Shown here: in pieces, positions 44,944 to 54,087 of the stretch
How positions within the stretch are numbered: position 1 is the stretch's first letter
Layout: each line of letters starts with the position of its first letter
Origin: Erythrobacteraceae bacterium
GTDB lineage: Bacteria; Pseudomonadota; Alphaproteobacteria; Sphingomonadales; Sphingomonadaceae
Direction: 5' to 3'
Length of the DNA stretch: 64,000 nucleotides
Assembly (NCBI GenBank): GCA_024642525.1
Contig: JAHEAX010000001.1
Span: 209,665 to 273,664, forward strand
Notes under the pieces: model-generated
Told to the model about the DNA's origin: nothing
Seen by the model: the letters and a program-made list of their open reading frames with translations, nothing else
Databases searched by the model: none
Program-made: the position numbers and the translations under genes

Positions 44944-45432
44944 TCAGGCTGCGCCAGGAAATCGCACCAGCAAATCATAAGCTGACTTGTCAGACACACC
45001 CGCCAGTTTGACTCCGTTGCGAAGCAGGAAAGCGTGTTTCACAATCTCCGCCTGCTGTTCGATGCCATAGCGTTCAAGCCCCCAGCCAGGCTTGAGGCTG
45101 TAATCATATCGGGTCCACGGGTGGCGGTGTAGCACCAGATACCAGTCACCACGGGTTTGTGTTTGCCACACATGGACCATTTCATGGATAAACAGGCCCT
45201 GCCTGATGACGGATACCTGCGAAAAATCTTCGCAGTAACCTGTCCCCATGGGATGAAAATGAATATGCCCGCGCGGAGCCATCGTGGTCTTGCGCGGCTG
45301 AAACGGAAACCATTTTTTCCTGCGGATGGTGACTTTCGAATATTCGATCGCGTCGCCAAAAACGCTTCTCGCCAGCGAAACTTCGCCTACGGTAAGCGGC
45401 CGCTCCCCGCCAATCGGGCAGGAAGCGGTCAC
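44944..45432 (-). CDS. Putative zincin-like protein with HEMVH motif ('vgr-related')
   Basis: 162 residues from a GTG at 45432. I recognise the opening LTVGEVSLARSVFGDAI as a sphingomonad family annotated only as 'vgr related protein'. Its clearest feature is GLFIHEMVHVWQ, an HExxH zinc-peptidase motif (about residues 82-86), followed by a downstream Glu (in IEQQAEIVKH) that could be the third ligand. No signal peptide or membrane segment. It may be a metalloprotease-like domain; no activity is known. It follows the copper-chaperone gene by 32 bases on the same strand. Confidence 0.72.
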   Translation of the reverse strand: MTASCPIGGERPLTVGEVSLARSVFGDAIEYSKVTIRRKKWFPFQPRKTTMAPRGHIHFHPMGTGYCEDFSQVSVIRQGLFIHEMVHVWQTQTRGDWYLVLHRHPWTRYDYSLKPGWGLERYGIEQQAEIVKHAFLLRNGVKLAGVSDKSAYDLLVRFPGAA

Positions 45433-45464
45433 CGTATTATCATCAGTAGTTTCGTCTGCAGAAC

Positions 45465-45947
45465 TCAGCGATCTTCCCCGGCAGCACGGATTTCAGCAGG
45501 GAAGCTGAGCTTGTCCCCGCCTGATACGATCAGCGTCACCTCGGTTGTGCCGCCCGGCATCATTTCCGGCGAGACATTCATCGCCATCACGTGCTTGCCA
45601 CCCGGCGCGAAGGTAAGTTTATCGCCTTTTTTCAGAACGATGGGCAGTGCTTCTGCCATCTGCATCTTGCCTTCCCATTCCGACATTTCATGGATCATGG
45701 CGCTTTCCGCACCTTCAACCGCTGCGCCGCTAAGGGCAAGATTGCGGTCGCCATCATAGGCAAGATCAAAATAGACCGCTGCGGGATTACCGGCCACCGG
45801 GGCCAGCACCATGCGGGCATTTGTTGCCGAAAGACCGGGTACACCATCAGGGGCAACGGCGGCTTCCTGCGAGGTTTCACCGCCGCAGCCCGAAAGCGCA
45901 ATTGACGAAATGCCGAGAGCCAATCCGAACAAAACCGATTTTTTCAC
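45465..45947 (-). CDS. PCu(A)C periplasmic copper chaperone lipoprotein
   Basis: 160 residues from a GTG with GGGAG nine bases upstream. The lipobox cysteine is C21 (ALSGC). The copper site H-x(n)-M-x(n)-H-x-M is visible as H86/M88 in MIHEMSE, M95/M97 and H119/M121 in GGKHVMAMN. PCu(A)C proteins deliver Cu(I) to the cytochrome oxidase CuA or CuB centre in the periplasm. Oxidase genes are not adjacent here. It is divergent from dnaK over 175 bases. Confidence 0.9.
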   Translation of the reverse strand: MKKSVLFGLALGISSIALSGCGGETSQEAAVAPDGVPGLSATNARMVLAPVAGNPAAVYFDLAYDGDRNLALSGAAVEGAESAMIHEMSEWEGKMQMAEALPIVLKKGDKLTFAPGGKHVMAMNVSPEMMPGGTTEVTLIVSGGDKLSFPAEIRAAGEDR

Positions 45948-45996
45948 TGGTAATTCTCCCTGTCCATGATTGCTGGTGGACTAGCGATGCCAATCC

Positions 45997-46024
45997 CTTG
46001 TGCCAACAAAAACCGCTCCTATAT
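45997..46024 (+). promoter_or_regulatory. Heat-shock (RpoH-type) promoter candidate of dnaK
   Basis: CTTG (45997-46000) and CCTATAT (46018-46024) are separated by 17 bases, resembling the alphaproteobacterial RpoH consensus (CTTG, 16-17 bases, CCATAT-type). A leader of about 90 bases then leads to the dnaK ATG at 46123. No CIRCE repeat is seen, so dnaK is probably controlled by the heat-shock sigma factor rather than HrcA. Confidence 0.5.
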
Positions 46025-46122
46025 CGCCCCCATAGAAATTGCTTATCCGAGTTGCCGAGCTGGTCCGCCTTCCGAGGGGGTCACACAGGCAGCGTCCAAA
46101 AATTGAACTGAATGGGGAAACC

Positions 46123-48054
<1,932 letters not shown>

Positions 48055-48068
48055 TAGTCCTGATGAGA

Positions 48069-48127
48069 ACCATCAGCGCCATCGATGCCCACCTGTCATG
48101 CAGGCAGGGCGTCGGTGGCGCTATGGT
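48069..48127 (+). promoter_or_regulatory. Long intercistronic hairpin between dnaK and dnaJ
   Basis: GCGCCATCGATGCCC (48076-48090) pairs with GGGCGTCGGTGGCGC (48107-48121) over 15 positions including two G-U pairs, extended outward by one A-T pair and ACCAT/ATGGT past a single bulged base, about 21 pairs in all. The loop has its own CCTG/CAGG stem. It ends 14 bases before the dnaJ ATG, just before the ribosome site, and has no U-run. It could stabilise dnaK mRNA or tune dnaJ expression. Confidence 0.7.
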
Positions 48128-48141
48128 TTAAGGTTGACCAA

Positions 48142-49260
48142 ATGCCATCTAGCCAAACTGATTATTACGAACTCCTCGAAGTATCGCGGGATGCGGACGA
48201 CAAGACGATCAAGTCGTCCTATCGCCGTCTCGCGATGCAATTCCACCCCGATCGCAATTCCGGGTGTGAGAATTCCGAAGCGAAGTTCAAAGCCATCAGC
48301 CAGGCATATGATTGCCTGAAAGATCCGCAGAAACGTGCGGCATACGACCGTTATGGCCATGAAGCCTTCCAGCAAGGCATGAATGGGGGCGGCGGCGGTC
48401 CGCAGGATTTCGGCGACATCGGCGATATATTCGAAACGATTTTCGGAAGCGCCTTTGGCGGGGGCGGCAGGCAGCAGCCACGCCGCGGTGCCGACCTGCG
48501 CTACGATATGGAAATCGGTCTCGAGGACGCTTTCCACGGCAAGACCAGCGAAATCGAGATCGAAGTTTCGCAAAGCTGCGAAACATGCAGCGGTTCGGGC
48601 GCATCACCTGGCACTGACGCGCGCGCCTGCAACCTGTGCCATGGCCACGGCAAAGTCCGCGCCAAGCAGGGCTTTTTCGTGGTGGAACGGGCTTGCCCCA
48701 ATTGCCACGGGCGCGGCGAAGTGATTGAAAAACCGTGCCACGATTGCCGCGGGGAAGGGCGCGTTGATCGCCCGCAATCGCTGGAAGTGGACATTCCGCC
48801 AGGCGTCGATACCGGCACACGCATCCGCCTTTCCGGCAAGGGAGAGGCTGGCCCACGCGGCGCACCTGCGGGCGATCTCTACATCTTCATCCACATACGG
48901 CCGCACGCTGTTTTCCAGCGTGAAGGCACTACTTTGCTCACCCGTGTCCCCATCAGCTTCACGACGGCGGCGCTGGGCGGATCTGTCGAAATTCCCGATC
49001 TTGACGGTGAAACAAACGAAATCGATATTCCTGCCGGCATCCAGTCAGGCAAACAGCTTCGTCAGCGCGGGGCGGGTATGCCGGTTTTGCAGGGCCGTGG
49101 GCGCGGCGATCTGGTGGTCGAAATCGCAGTGGAAACACCAACCCGGCTGACCAAGGCGCAAAAGGAAATTCTCCAGCAGTTCCGCGACAGCGAGACGGGT
49201 GACGAATGCCCCGAAAGCAGGAGCTTCTTCGACAAGGTGAAGGACGTGTTCGGCGCCTGA
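48142..49260 (+). CDS. dnaJ: Molecular chaperone DnaJ (Hsp40)
   Basis: 372 residues from an ATG with AAGG upstream (MPSSQTDYYELLEVSRDADD). The J-domain HPD is at 35-37. It is followed by a Gly/Phe-rich region (GGGGGPQDFGDIGDIFETIFG), four zinc-finger repeats (CETCSGSG, CNLCHGHG, CPNCHGRG, CHDCRGEG) and the C-terminal substrate domains. DnaJ delivers clients to DnaK. A longer frame opening at 48085 covers the intercistronic hairpin and is rejected. Confidence 0.97.
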   Translation: MPSSQTDYYELLEVSRDADDKTIKSSYRRLAMQFHPDRNSGCENSEAKFKAISQAYDCLKDPQKRAAYDRYGHEAFQQGMNGGGGGPQDFGDIGDIFETIFGSAFGGGGRQQPRRGADLRYDMEIGLEDAFHGKTSEIEIEVSQSCETCSGSGASPGTDARACNLCHGHGKVRAKQGFFVVERACPNCHGRGEVIEKPCHDCRGEGRVDRPQSLEVDIPPGVDTGTRIRLSGKGEAGPRGAPAGDLYIFIHIRPHAVFQREGTTLLTRVPISFTTAALGGSVEIPDLDGETNEIDIPAGIQSGKQLRQRGAGMPVLQGRGRGDLVVEIAVETPTRLTKAQKEILQQFRDSETGDECPESRSFFDKVKDVFGA

Positions 49261-49261
49261 T

Positions 49262-51577
49262 CTAGGTCAGGCGTTCGGTAATCTCCTGCCTGACAGTGGC
49301 CAGCAGGTCCTGGCTTGCAAGAAGCCTGGACTGTTCCTCGTCGAGAATTGCCAGAAACGCGTCCCGCTTGAAATGCCGGCAGGCCGTGTGGTCAAGATCG
49401 GCCTCGACGGTTGAACAGATGAGATCAATCATCCGTTCCGCGCCGTGCAGCCTGCCCCACAGATAGTCGTTCTCGCGATATGCGCGGCTGAAAAATGCGC
49501 CGAAATTATAAAGCTCCGTGCCGCGCAACGTTGCTTTGGTGCCACCTTCGCGGATTGAGCGGGCATCATCGGGCGAGATCCTGTCGACCTTGACAGGATC
49601 GAATTCTGTCATCCCTTCATTGCGCAGCAGCGGCAAGGTCGCAACGTCATAAAACGGGAAGCCGAGATAGGTAAGCAGCATCCTGCGACGAAGGTTACCG
49701 GGCATCTTCTCCATAGCAGCCGCCAGCATTTCTTCCGCCTGCTCATCCACCTCCGGCAGCAGCCGAGTGGTCGCAAGGCAGTCCAGAACCGCTTCGGGTT
49801 CCTGCATGACATTGGCTGCACAGCGGGCAAATTCGTCGCCCAGCTGCTTGGCCCCTTCGTTGGCGAAATACAGCGCGAGGATTTCATAGATTGCCTCTCG
49901 CCCTTCCTCCAACGCACCGTCGGGAATGTCAGGGTCCTCTTCCCAGTCCCGTGCCAGCCGTCTGGCCAGCAGCCTCAGCCGCCTGACCCGAAAGCCGAGA
50001 TCATGTGCGCGGAAGAAGGCGATTGCATCCGCGCTGGCACCACCTGATGCAGAAGCGAGATTGTCCATCCCACGGTTCTGCAATGCAAAGCGAAGCCGGT
50101 CGGCGATCGGTTTGGATTCGACGATTTTCAAACCAGGGGCAGCCTCTAGAACCAGCTCGCCCAAATGTTCGATAATGCCGGTAAACTTGGCTTGCGCGTA
50201 GGATTGAAAGGCATAGCCTGCATCCTCGGCAGCTGCCTGCTGCGCCTTGTTACGCCACGATTTCAAACGTTTTGGTGTGGGCCGGTCGAAGAACAGGGTA
50301 CGGCCGAACAGCTTTTCGACTGCGCGTTCCACATCAGGACGAAGGCCGTCGATAATCCTGCGCAGGCGCTCCGCCTCGCGTGACTGGTTCTCCAACGCCT
50401 CGAGATTATCGCGGATTGGCTGTTCGCGCGGGATCGTCGACAGGGACCCGAAGATTGCGGAAAAAAAGCCCACAGGCCGCGTATGATCTTCGTCCGTCAG
50501 ACCAAACCGGTCCGGTCTCGGGTCAATATATACAAACCTGCGGTCAACCTCGCGCTGGGCGGGCCTACCATGCAGGGCCGCAATTGCACCCTCGAAAGGC
50601 GCATTGATAAGCACGGACCCATCAATCAGCGCCACATGCTCGCTATTATGATGCCGCAGGTGGACAGGCATGATCCGTTCAAGAAACGCAGACCGGTGCG
50701 CCCATTCATGGCCCACTTTGCCCGACAGTCTGTCGATTTCGTTCAATTGCAGCGGCGGAAATGCACCCGGGAAGCTGGCCGTTGCCCGCGCAGCAAAGGT
50801 CAGTTCCAGCTTGTCCGCCAGATCATGTCCGCCGACAGAGGGAACTTTCGTTGAAAAACTGATGGGAAGGCGGTGTTCGCTTTCTTCCACCACAGGCGGG
50901 CTGTTGAGCCGGAGAAGTTCCATATACCCGCGAAAATCGGTAGTGGTGACAAACAGGTCAATCGGATGGCCCGGCGGCAAAAGCGGGCGTTCGGCAGGGC
51001 CTTGCGCCATTGCGCCGAGCGCATCGAACAGCAATCGCGAAAAGCCGAGCCCCGAAAATGGCGGCTCAAACCACCGGCCACGCACGAAGCGCGAAACCTT
51101 GCGCCGCACCTCTGCACGAGTTTCCGGTGCAACACTTTCCGATACCGCATTGCCAGGCCGCGTCAGCAGCCACCAGGCGATCGGCTGCGCCCAGAATTTG
51201 GCAAATCGCCACATTGGCCGCGCATCAGGATCCAGCAACCGGTCAACATCGGCAAAATCGAGCCACAGGTCTGTCAGCGGCTCGATTGACTGGCCGGAAT
51301 GCAGGGCTTGCGCCAGAAACACAGCATTGATCCCACCCGCGCTGGCACCACTCAGAATATCGGGTAGGACACGCAATTTAAGGTCGTGCTCCTGCTCGAT
51401 ATGCTCGAGCAACCGGCGATAAACGCCCTGAACACCTTCTTCTGCCGGCGTCCCTTCATGGAAGGCGCGACTAGCCCGCGCTAGTTTCCACACTTCCTTG
51501 GTGACGCCATGCATATAGACCGCCAGGCTGACCCCGCCATAGCAGACAAGTGCAATCCTCAGTTCCTTCTGCCGCAT
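49262..51577 (-). CDS. Large patatin-like phospholipase
   Basis: 771 residues from the ATG at 51577 (AAGGGC upstream). The patatin domain occupies about the first 340 residues: the oxyanion glycine region YGGVSLAVYMHGV, the nucleophile Ser79 in GASAGG and the catalytic Asp319 in LIDGS. The remaining 400 residues are helical with no recognised domain, a layout shared by long 'patatin-like protein' homologues in alphaproteobacteria. It should hydrolyse acyl lipids; the physiological substrate is unknown. No signal peptide. Divergent from radA across 71 bases. Confidence 0.88.
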   Translation of the reverse strand: MRQKELRIALVCYGGVSLAVYMHGVTKEVWKLARASRAFHEGTPAEEGVQGVYRRLLEHIEQEHDLKLRVLPDILSGASAGGINAVFLAQALHSGQSIEPLTDLWLDFADVDRLLDPDARPMWRFAKFWAQPIAWWLLTRPGNAVSESVAPETRAEVRRKVSRFVRGRWFEPPFSGLGFSRLLFDALGAMAQGPAERPLLPPGHPIDLFVTTTDFRGYMELLRLNSPPVVEESEHRLPISFSTKVPSVGGHDLADKLELTFAARATASFPGAFPPLQLNEIDRLSGKVGHEWAHRSAFLERIMPVHLRHHNSEHVALIDGSVLINAPFEGAIAALHGRPAQREVDRRFVYIDPRPDRFGLTDEDHTRPVGFFSAIFGSLSTIPREQPIRDNLEALENQSREAERLRRIIDGLRPDVERAVEKLFGRTLFFDRPTPKRLKSWRNKAQQAAAEDAGYAFQSYAQAKFTGIIEHLGELVLEAAPGLKIVESKPIADRLRFALQNRGMDNLASASGGASADAIAFFRAHDLGFRVRRLRLLARRLARDWEEDPDIPDGALEEGREAIYEILALYFANEGAKQLGDEFARCAANVMQEPEAVLDCLATTRLLPEVDEQAEEMLAAAMEKMPGNLRRRMLLTYLGFPFYDVATLPLLRNEGMTEFDPVKVDRISPDDARSIREGGTKATLRGTELYNFGAFFSRAYRENDYLWGRLHGAERMIDLICSTVEADLDHTACRHFKRDAFLAILDEEQSRLLASQDLLATVRQEITERLT

Positions 51578-51648
51578 AAATGCCCTTGTGCCGCGCAAAT
51601 GCAGCAATGGCAATTGCGTTCTATCTATGTTCCTACTATCCAACCGCC

Positions 51649-53037
51649 ATGGCCAAGACAAAACGTCGATATATTTGCCAGGCTTGCGGATCGGTTTCGC
51701 ATCGCTGGCAGGGGCAGTGCCCCGATTGCGCAGAGTGGAACACGCTGGCCGAAGATGCGCCCGCCACTGTGTTTTCGCAAAAGCATGACCTGTCGAGCGG
51801 GGGGCGGGCGGTTGAATTCGTCAAGCTGGATGCGCCGGGCGAGGTTCTGCAGCGCAGACCAACGGGCCTGGTCGAATTCGATCGGGCACTGGGCGGCGGA
51901 CTGGTGCCGGGCTCTGCCATCCTGATGGGCGGCGACCCCGGAATTGGCAAATCCACGCTACTGCTGCAGGGCGCAGCCAAGATCGCGCGCGCAGGTGCCG
52001 AAACTGTTTATATCAGCGGCGAAGAAGCCGCCGGTCAGGTCCGGTTGCGTGCGTCGCGCCTTGGGCTGGCGGATGCGCCGATCAAGCTGGCATCGGCAAC
52101 TTCGGTGCGCGATATTCTGACCACGTTGGGCGACATGGAAGCGCCAGCATTGCTGGTCATCGATTCCATCCAGACCATGTACTCCGACAGTATAGAAGGT
52201 GCGCCCGGCACCGTCAGCCAGGTGCGTGGATGCGCCTTTGAACTCATCCGCTATGCCAAGGAAAATGGCACTGCGCTGGTTCTGGTTGGCCATGTCACCA
52301 AGGATGGCACCATTGCCGGACCCCGCGTGCTGGAACACATGGTCGATGTGGTCATGAGCTTCGAAGGAGAACGAAGCCATCAATACCGTATCCTGCGTGC
52401 ATTGAAAAACAGGTTCGGCGCTGTCGATGAAATCGGGGTTTTCGCCATGGCGGGGGCGGGACTTGAGGAAGTGTCGAACCCGTCCATGCTGTTCCTATCA
52501 GGCCGCGAGGCGCCAATGGCGGGAAGTTCGGTTTTTCCTGCGCTTGAGGGAACGCGCCCGGTGCTGGTTGAAATACAGGCATTGATCGTGCGCCTGCAAA
52601 GCGGTGCGACACCGCGCCGCGCTGTCGTGGGGTGGGACAGCGGCAGGCTCGCCATGTTGCTGGCCGTACTGGAATCGCGCTGCGGCCTCAACTTCAGTTC
52701 AGCCGAGGTGTATCTCAATGTTGCAGGCGGATACCGTCTGTCCGATCCGGCAGCAGACGTTGCTGTCGCAGCGGCGCTCATTTCGGCGCTGGCCGACAAG
52801 CCGTTGCCGACTCACAGCGTATGGTTCGGAGAGATCTCGCTTGCGGGAGAGATTCGAAATGTCGCCCATGCAGGCGTTCGCCTGCGCGAAGCTGCCAAAC
52901 TTGGTTTCAACAAGGGTTTTGGCCCCAAGGCGACAGATGACAGCGGGAAAAAATCTGACGGGAAATCAGACGGATTGAGCTATGAACCGCTTAACCAATT
53001 GGCCAATGTCGTTGACCGGGTGATGGCATCACCGTAG
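51649..53037 (+). CDS. radA: DNA repair protein RadA
   Basis: 462 residues from the ATG at 51649. An N-terminal zinc finger (C10, C13, C24, C27), a RecA-like ATPase with Walker A GDPGIGKS (95-102), the RadA-specific KNRFG motif (LKNRFGAVDE) and a C-terminal Lon-protease-like domain (ALIVRLQSGATPRRAVVGWDSGRLAMLLAVLESRCG) are all present. RadA is a DnaB-type helicase that assists branch migration in recombination repair. It is followed by cvpA, a common alphaproteobacterial order. Confidence 0.96.
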   Translation: MAKTKRRYICQACGSVSHRWQGQCPDCAEWNTLAEDAPATVFSQKHDLSSGGRAVEFVKLDAPGEVLQRRPTGLVEFDRALGGGLVPGSAILMGGDPGIGKSTLLLQGAAKIARAGAETVYISGEEAAGQVRLRASRLGLADAPIKLASATSVRDILTTLGDMEAPALLVIDSIQTMYSDSIEGAPGTVSQVRGCAFELIRYAKENGTALVLVGHVTKDGTIAGPRVLEHMVDVVMSFEGERSHQYRILRALKNRFGAVDEIGVFAMAGAGLEEVSNPSMLFLSGREAPMAGSSVFPALEGTRPVLVEIQALIVRLQSGATPRRAVVGWDSGRLAMLLAVLESRCGLNFSSAEVYLNVAGGYRLSDPAADVAVAAALISALADKPLPTHSVWFGEISLAGEIRNVAHAGVRLREAAKLGFNKGFGPKATDDSGKKSDGKSDGLSYEPLNQLANVVDRVMASP

Positions 53038-53051
53038 ATGAAAGAGCAGAT

Positions 53052-53579
53052 ATGACCGGCTTTGACATCATCGTGCTCATCATTGTTGGTGTAGCATCAA
53101 TCGGCGGCTTCCTGCGCGGCTTTGTCCAGGAAGTCCTGTCTCTGGCGGCATGGGTTCTGGCAGTTTTCGCCATCCATTACCTGCATACCCCGCTGTATGA
53201 TTTTCTTGTGCCGCGCATCGGCACACCGTCGGGGGCGGCCATTCTCGCATTCGCGTTGCTGCTCCTTATCCCCTATGCAGGGATGAAGCTGATTGCCAGC
53301 AGGGCAGGCAATGCAACGCGCAGTTCCGTTCTAGGGCCCATCGACCGCGTGCTTGGCTTCGGTTTTGGCGCAATCAAGGGCGGCATCATCGTCGTCCTGG
53401 CATTTTCGCTGCTCGTGCTCGGATATGACACTGCATGGGGTGCGGCCGGGCGTCCGACATGGATCACAACGGCGAGGAGCTATCCGCTGGTCAATGCCAG
53501 TACCGATGCGTTGGTGCAGCTTATCCAGGAACGCCGGACCGAACTGCGCGAGGAAGACCAGGCCACTATTACAGAATGA
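53052..53579 (+). CDS. cvpA: CvpA family membrane protein
   Basis: 175 residues with four predicted membrane helices: 5-25 (FDIIVLIIVGVASIGGFLRGF), 28-48, 63-83 and 104-124. The opening matches CvpA (colicin V production) proteins, which are linked to envelope homeostasis and stress tolerance rather than to colicin itself. It lies 14 bases after radA and its stop overlaps the next start in ATGA. Confidence 0.9.
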   Translation: MTGFDIIVLIIVGVASIGGFLRGFVQEVLSLAAWVLAVFAIHYLHTPLYDFLVPRIGTPSGAAILAFALLLLIPYAGMKLIASRAGNATRSSVLGPIDRVLGFGFGAIKGGIIVVLAFSLLVLGYDTAWGAAGRPTWITTARSYPLVNASTDALVQLIQERRTELREEDQATITE

Positions 53580-54016
53580 CAATGTCATCTGTATCGCGCC
53601 TCTATACTCCCGAATTGCTCAACCTCGCAGTCAGGCTGGCAGATTTCCCGCCAGACGCGGCGTTACCATTCAAGGGAAGCGCGCGTTCACGCACCTGCGG
53701 ATCGACCATTGCAGCCGGTTTCGCGCTGGATGGTTGCCAGCGCATTTCCGCCATCGGCATGGCTGTGTCTGCTTGCGCGGTTGGACAGGCAGCCGCAGCG
53801 ATTTTTGCAGAGGGCGCAACAGGGCGCAACTTGGCGGATATCGAAGCAACCCTGACAGGCATGGAAAATTGGCTAGGTGGGGAGGCTGAACGCCCTGATT
53901 GGCCTGGCCTTGGCGTTCTGGATGCTGCGCGCAGCCACGCAGGAAGGCACGGAGCCATACTTCTGCCGTGGAGAGCGGGGTTGGACGCGCTTTGCAAGCA
54001 GCCGCTTGCGGGCTAG
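53576..54016 (+). CDS. NifU-like iron-sulfur scaffold protein
   Basis: 146 residues from the ATG that overlaps the cvpA stop. Sphingomonad relatives are annotated 'iron-sulfur cluster assembly scaffold protein'. It shows the pattern GSARSRTCGSTIAAGFALDGCQRISAIGMAVSACAVGQAAAAIFAEGATGRNLADIEATLTGM, with cysteines at positions resembling the IscU/NifU scaffold (TCGS, SACAVGQA), but the first conserved Cys of true IscU is displaced, so cluster assembly is not assured. Confidence 0.72.
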   Translation: MTMSSVSRLYTPELLNLAVRLADFPPDAALPFKGSARSRTCGSTIAAGFALDGCQRISAIGMAVSACAVGQAAAAIFAEGATGRNLADIEATLTGMENWLGGEAERPDWPGLGVLDAARSHAGRHGAILLPWRAGLDALCKQPLAG

Positions 54017-54069
54017 AGCCTTCGCGATGCGGACGCAGTTTCGCACGATCCCGGGGGAGTAACATAACG

Positions 54070-54087
54070 ATGAGCGCCACATCATGA
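54070..54087 (+). CDS. Five-codon leader ORF overlapping the MFS start
   Basis: ATG AGC GCC ACA TCA TGA (peptide MSATS), with GGGGGAG ten bases upstream. Its stop overlaps the transporter's start in ATGA, in a different frame. The transporter ATG itself has no clear ribosome site, so ribosomes probably enter at the mini-ORF and reinitiate. See the finding for this site. Confidence 0.45.
   Translation: MSATS

Noticed and set aside
43131..46122. CIRCE element near hrcA or dnaK
   Set aside because: No TTAGCACTC-N9-GAGTGCTAA repeat, exact or close, was seen in these regulatory regions.
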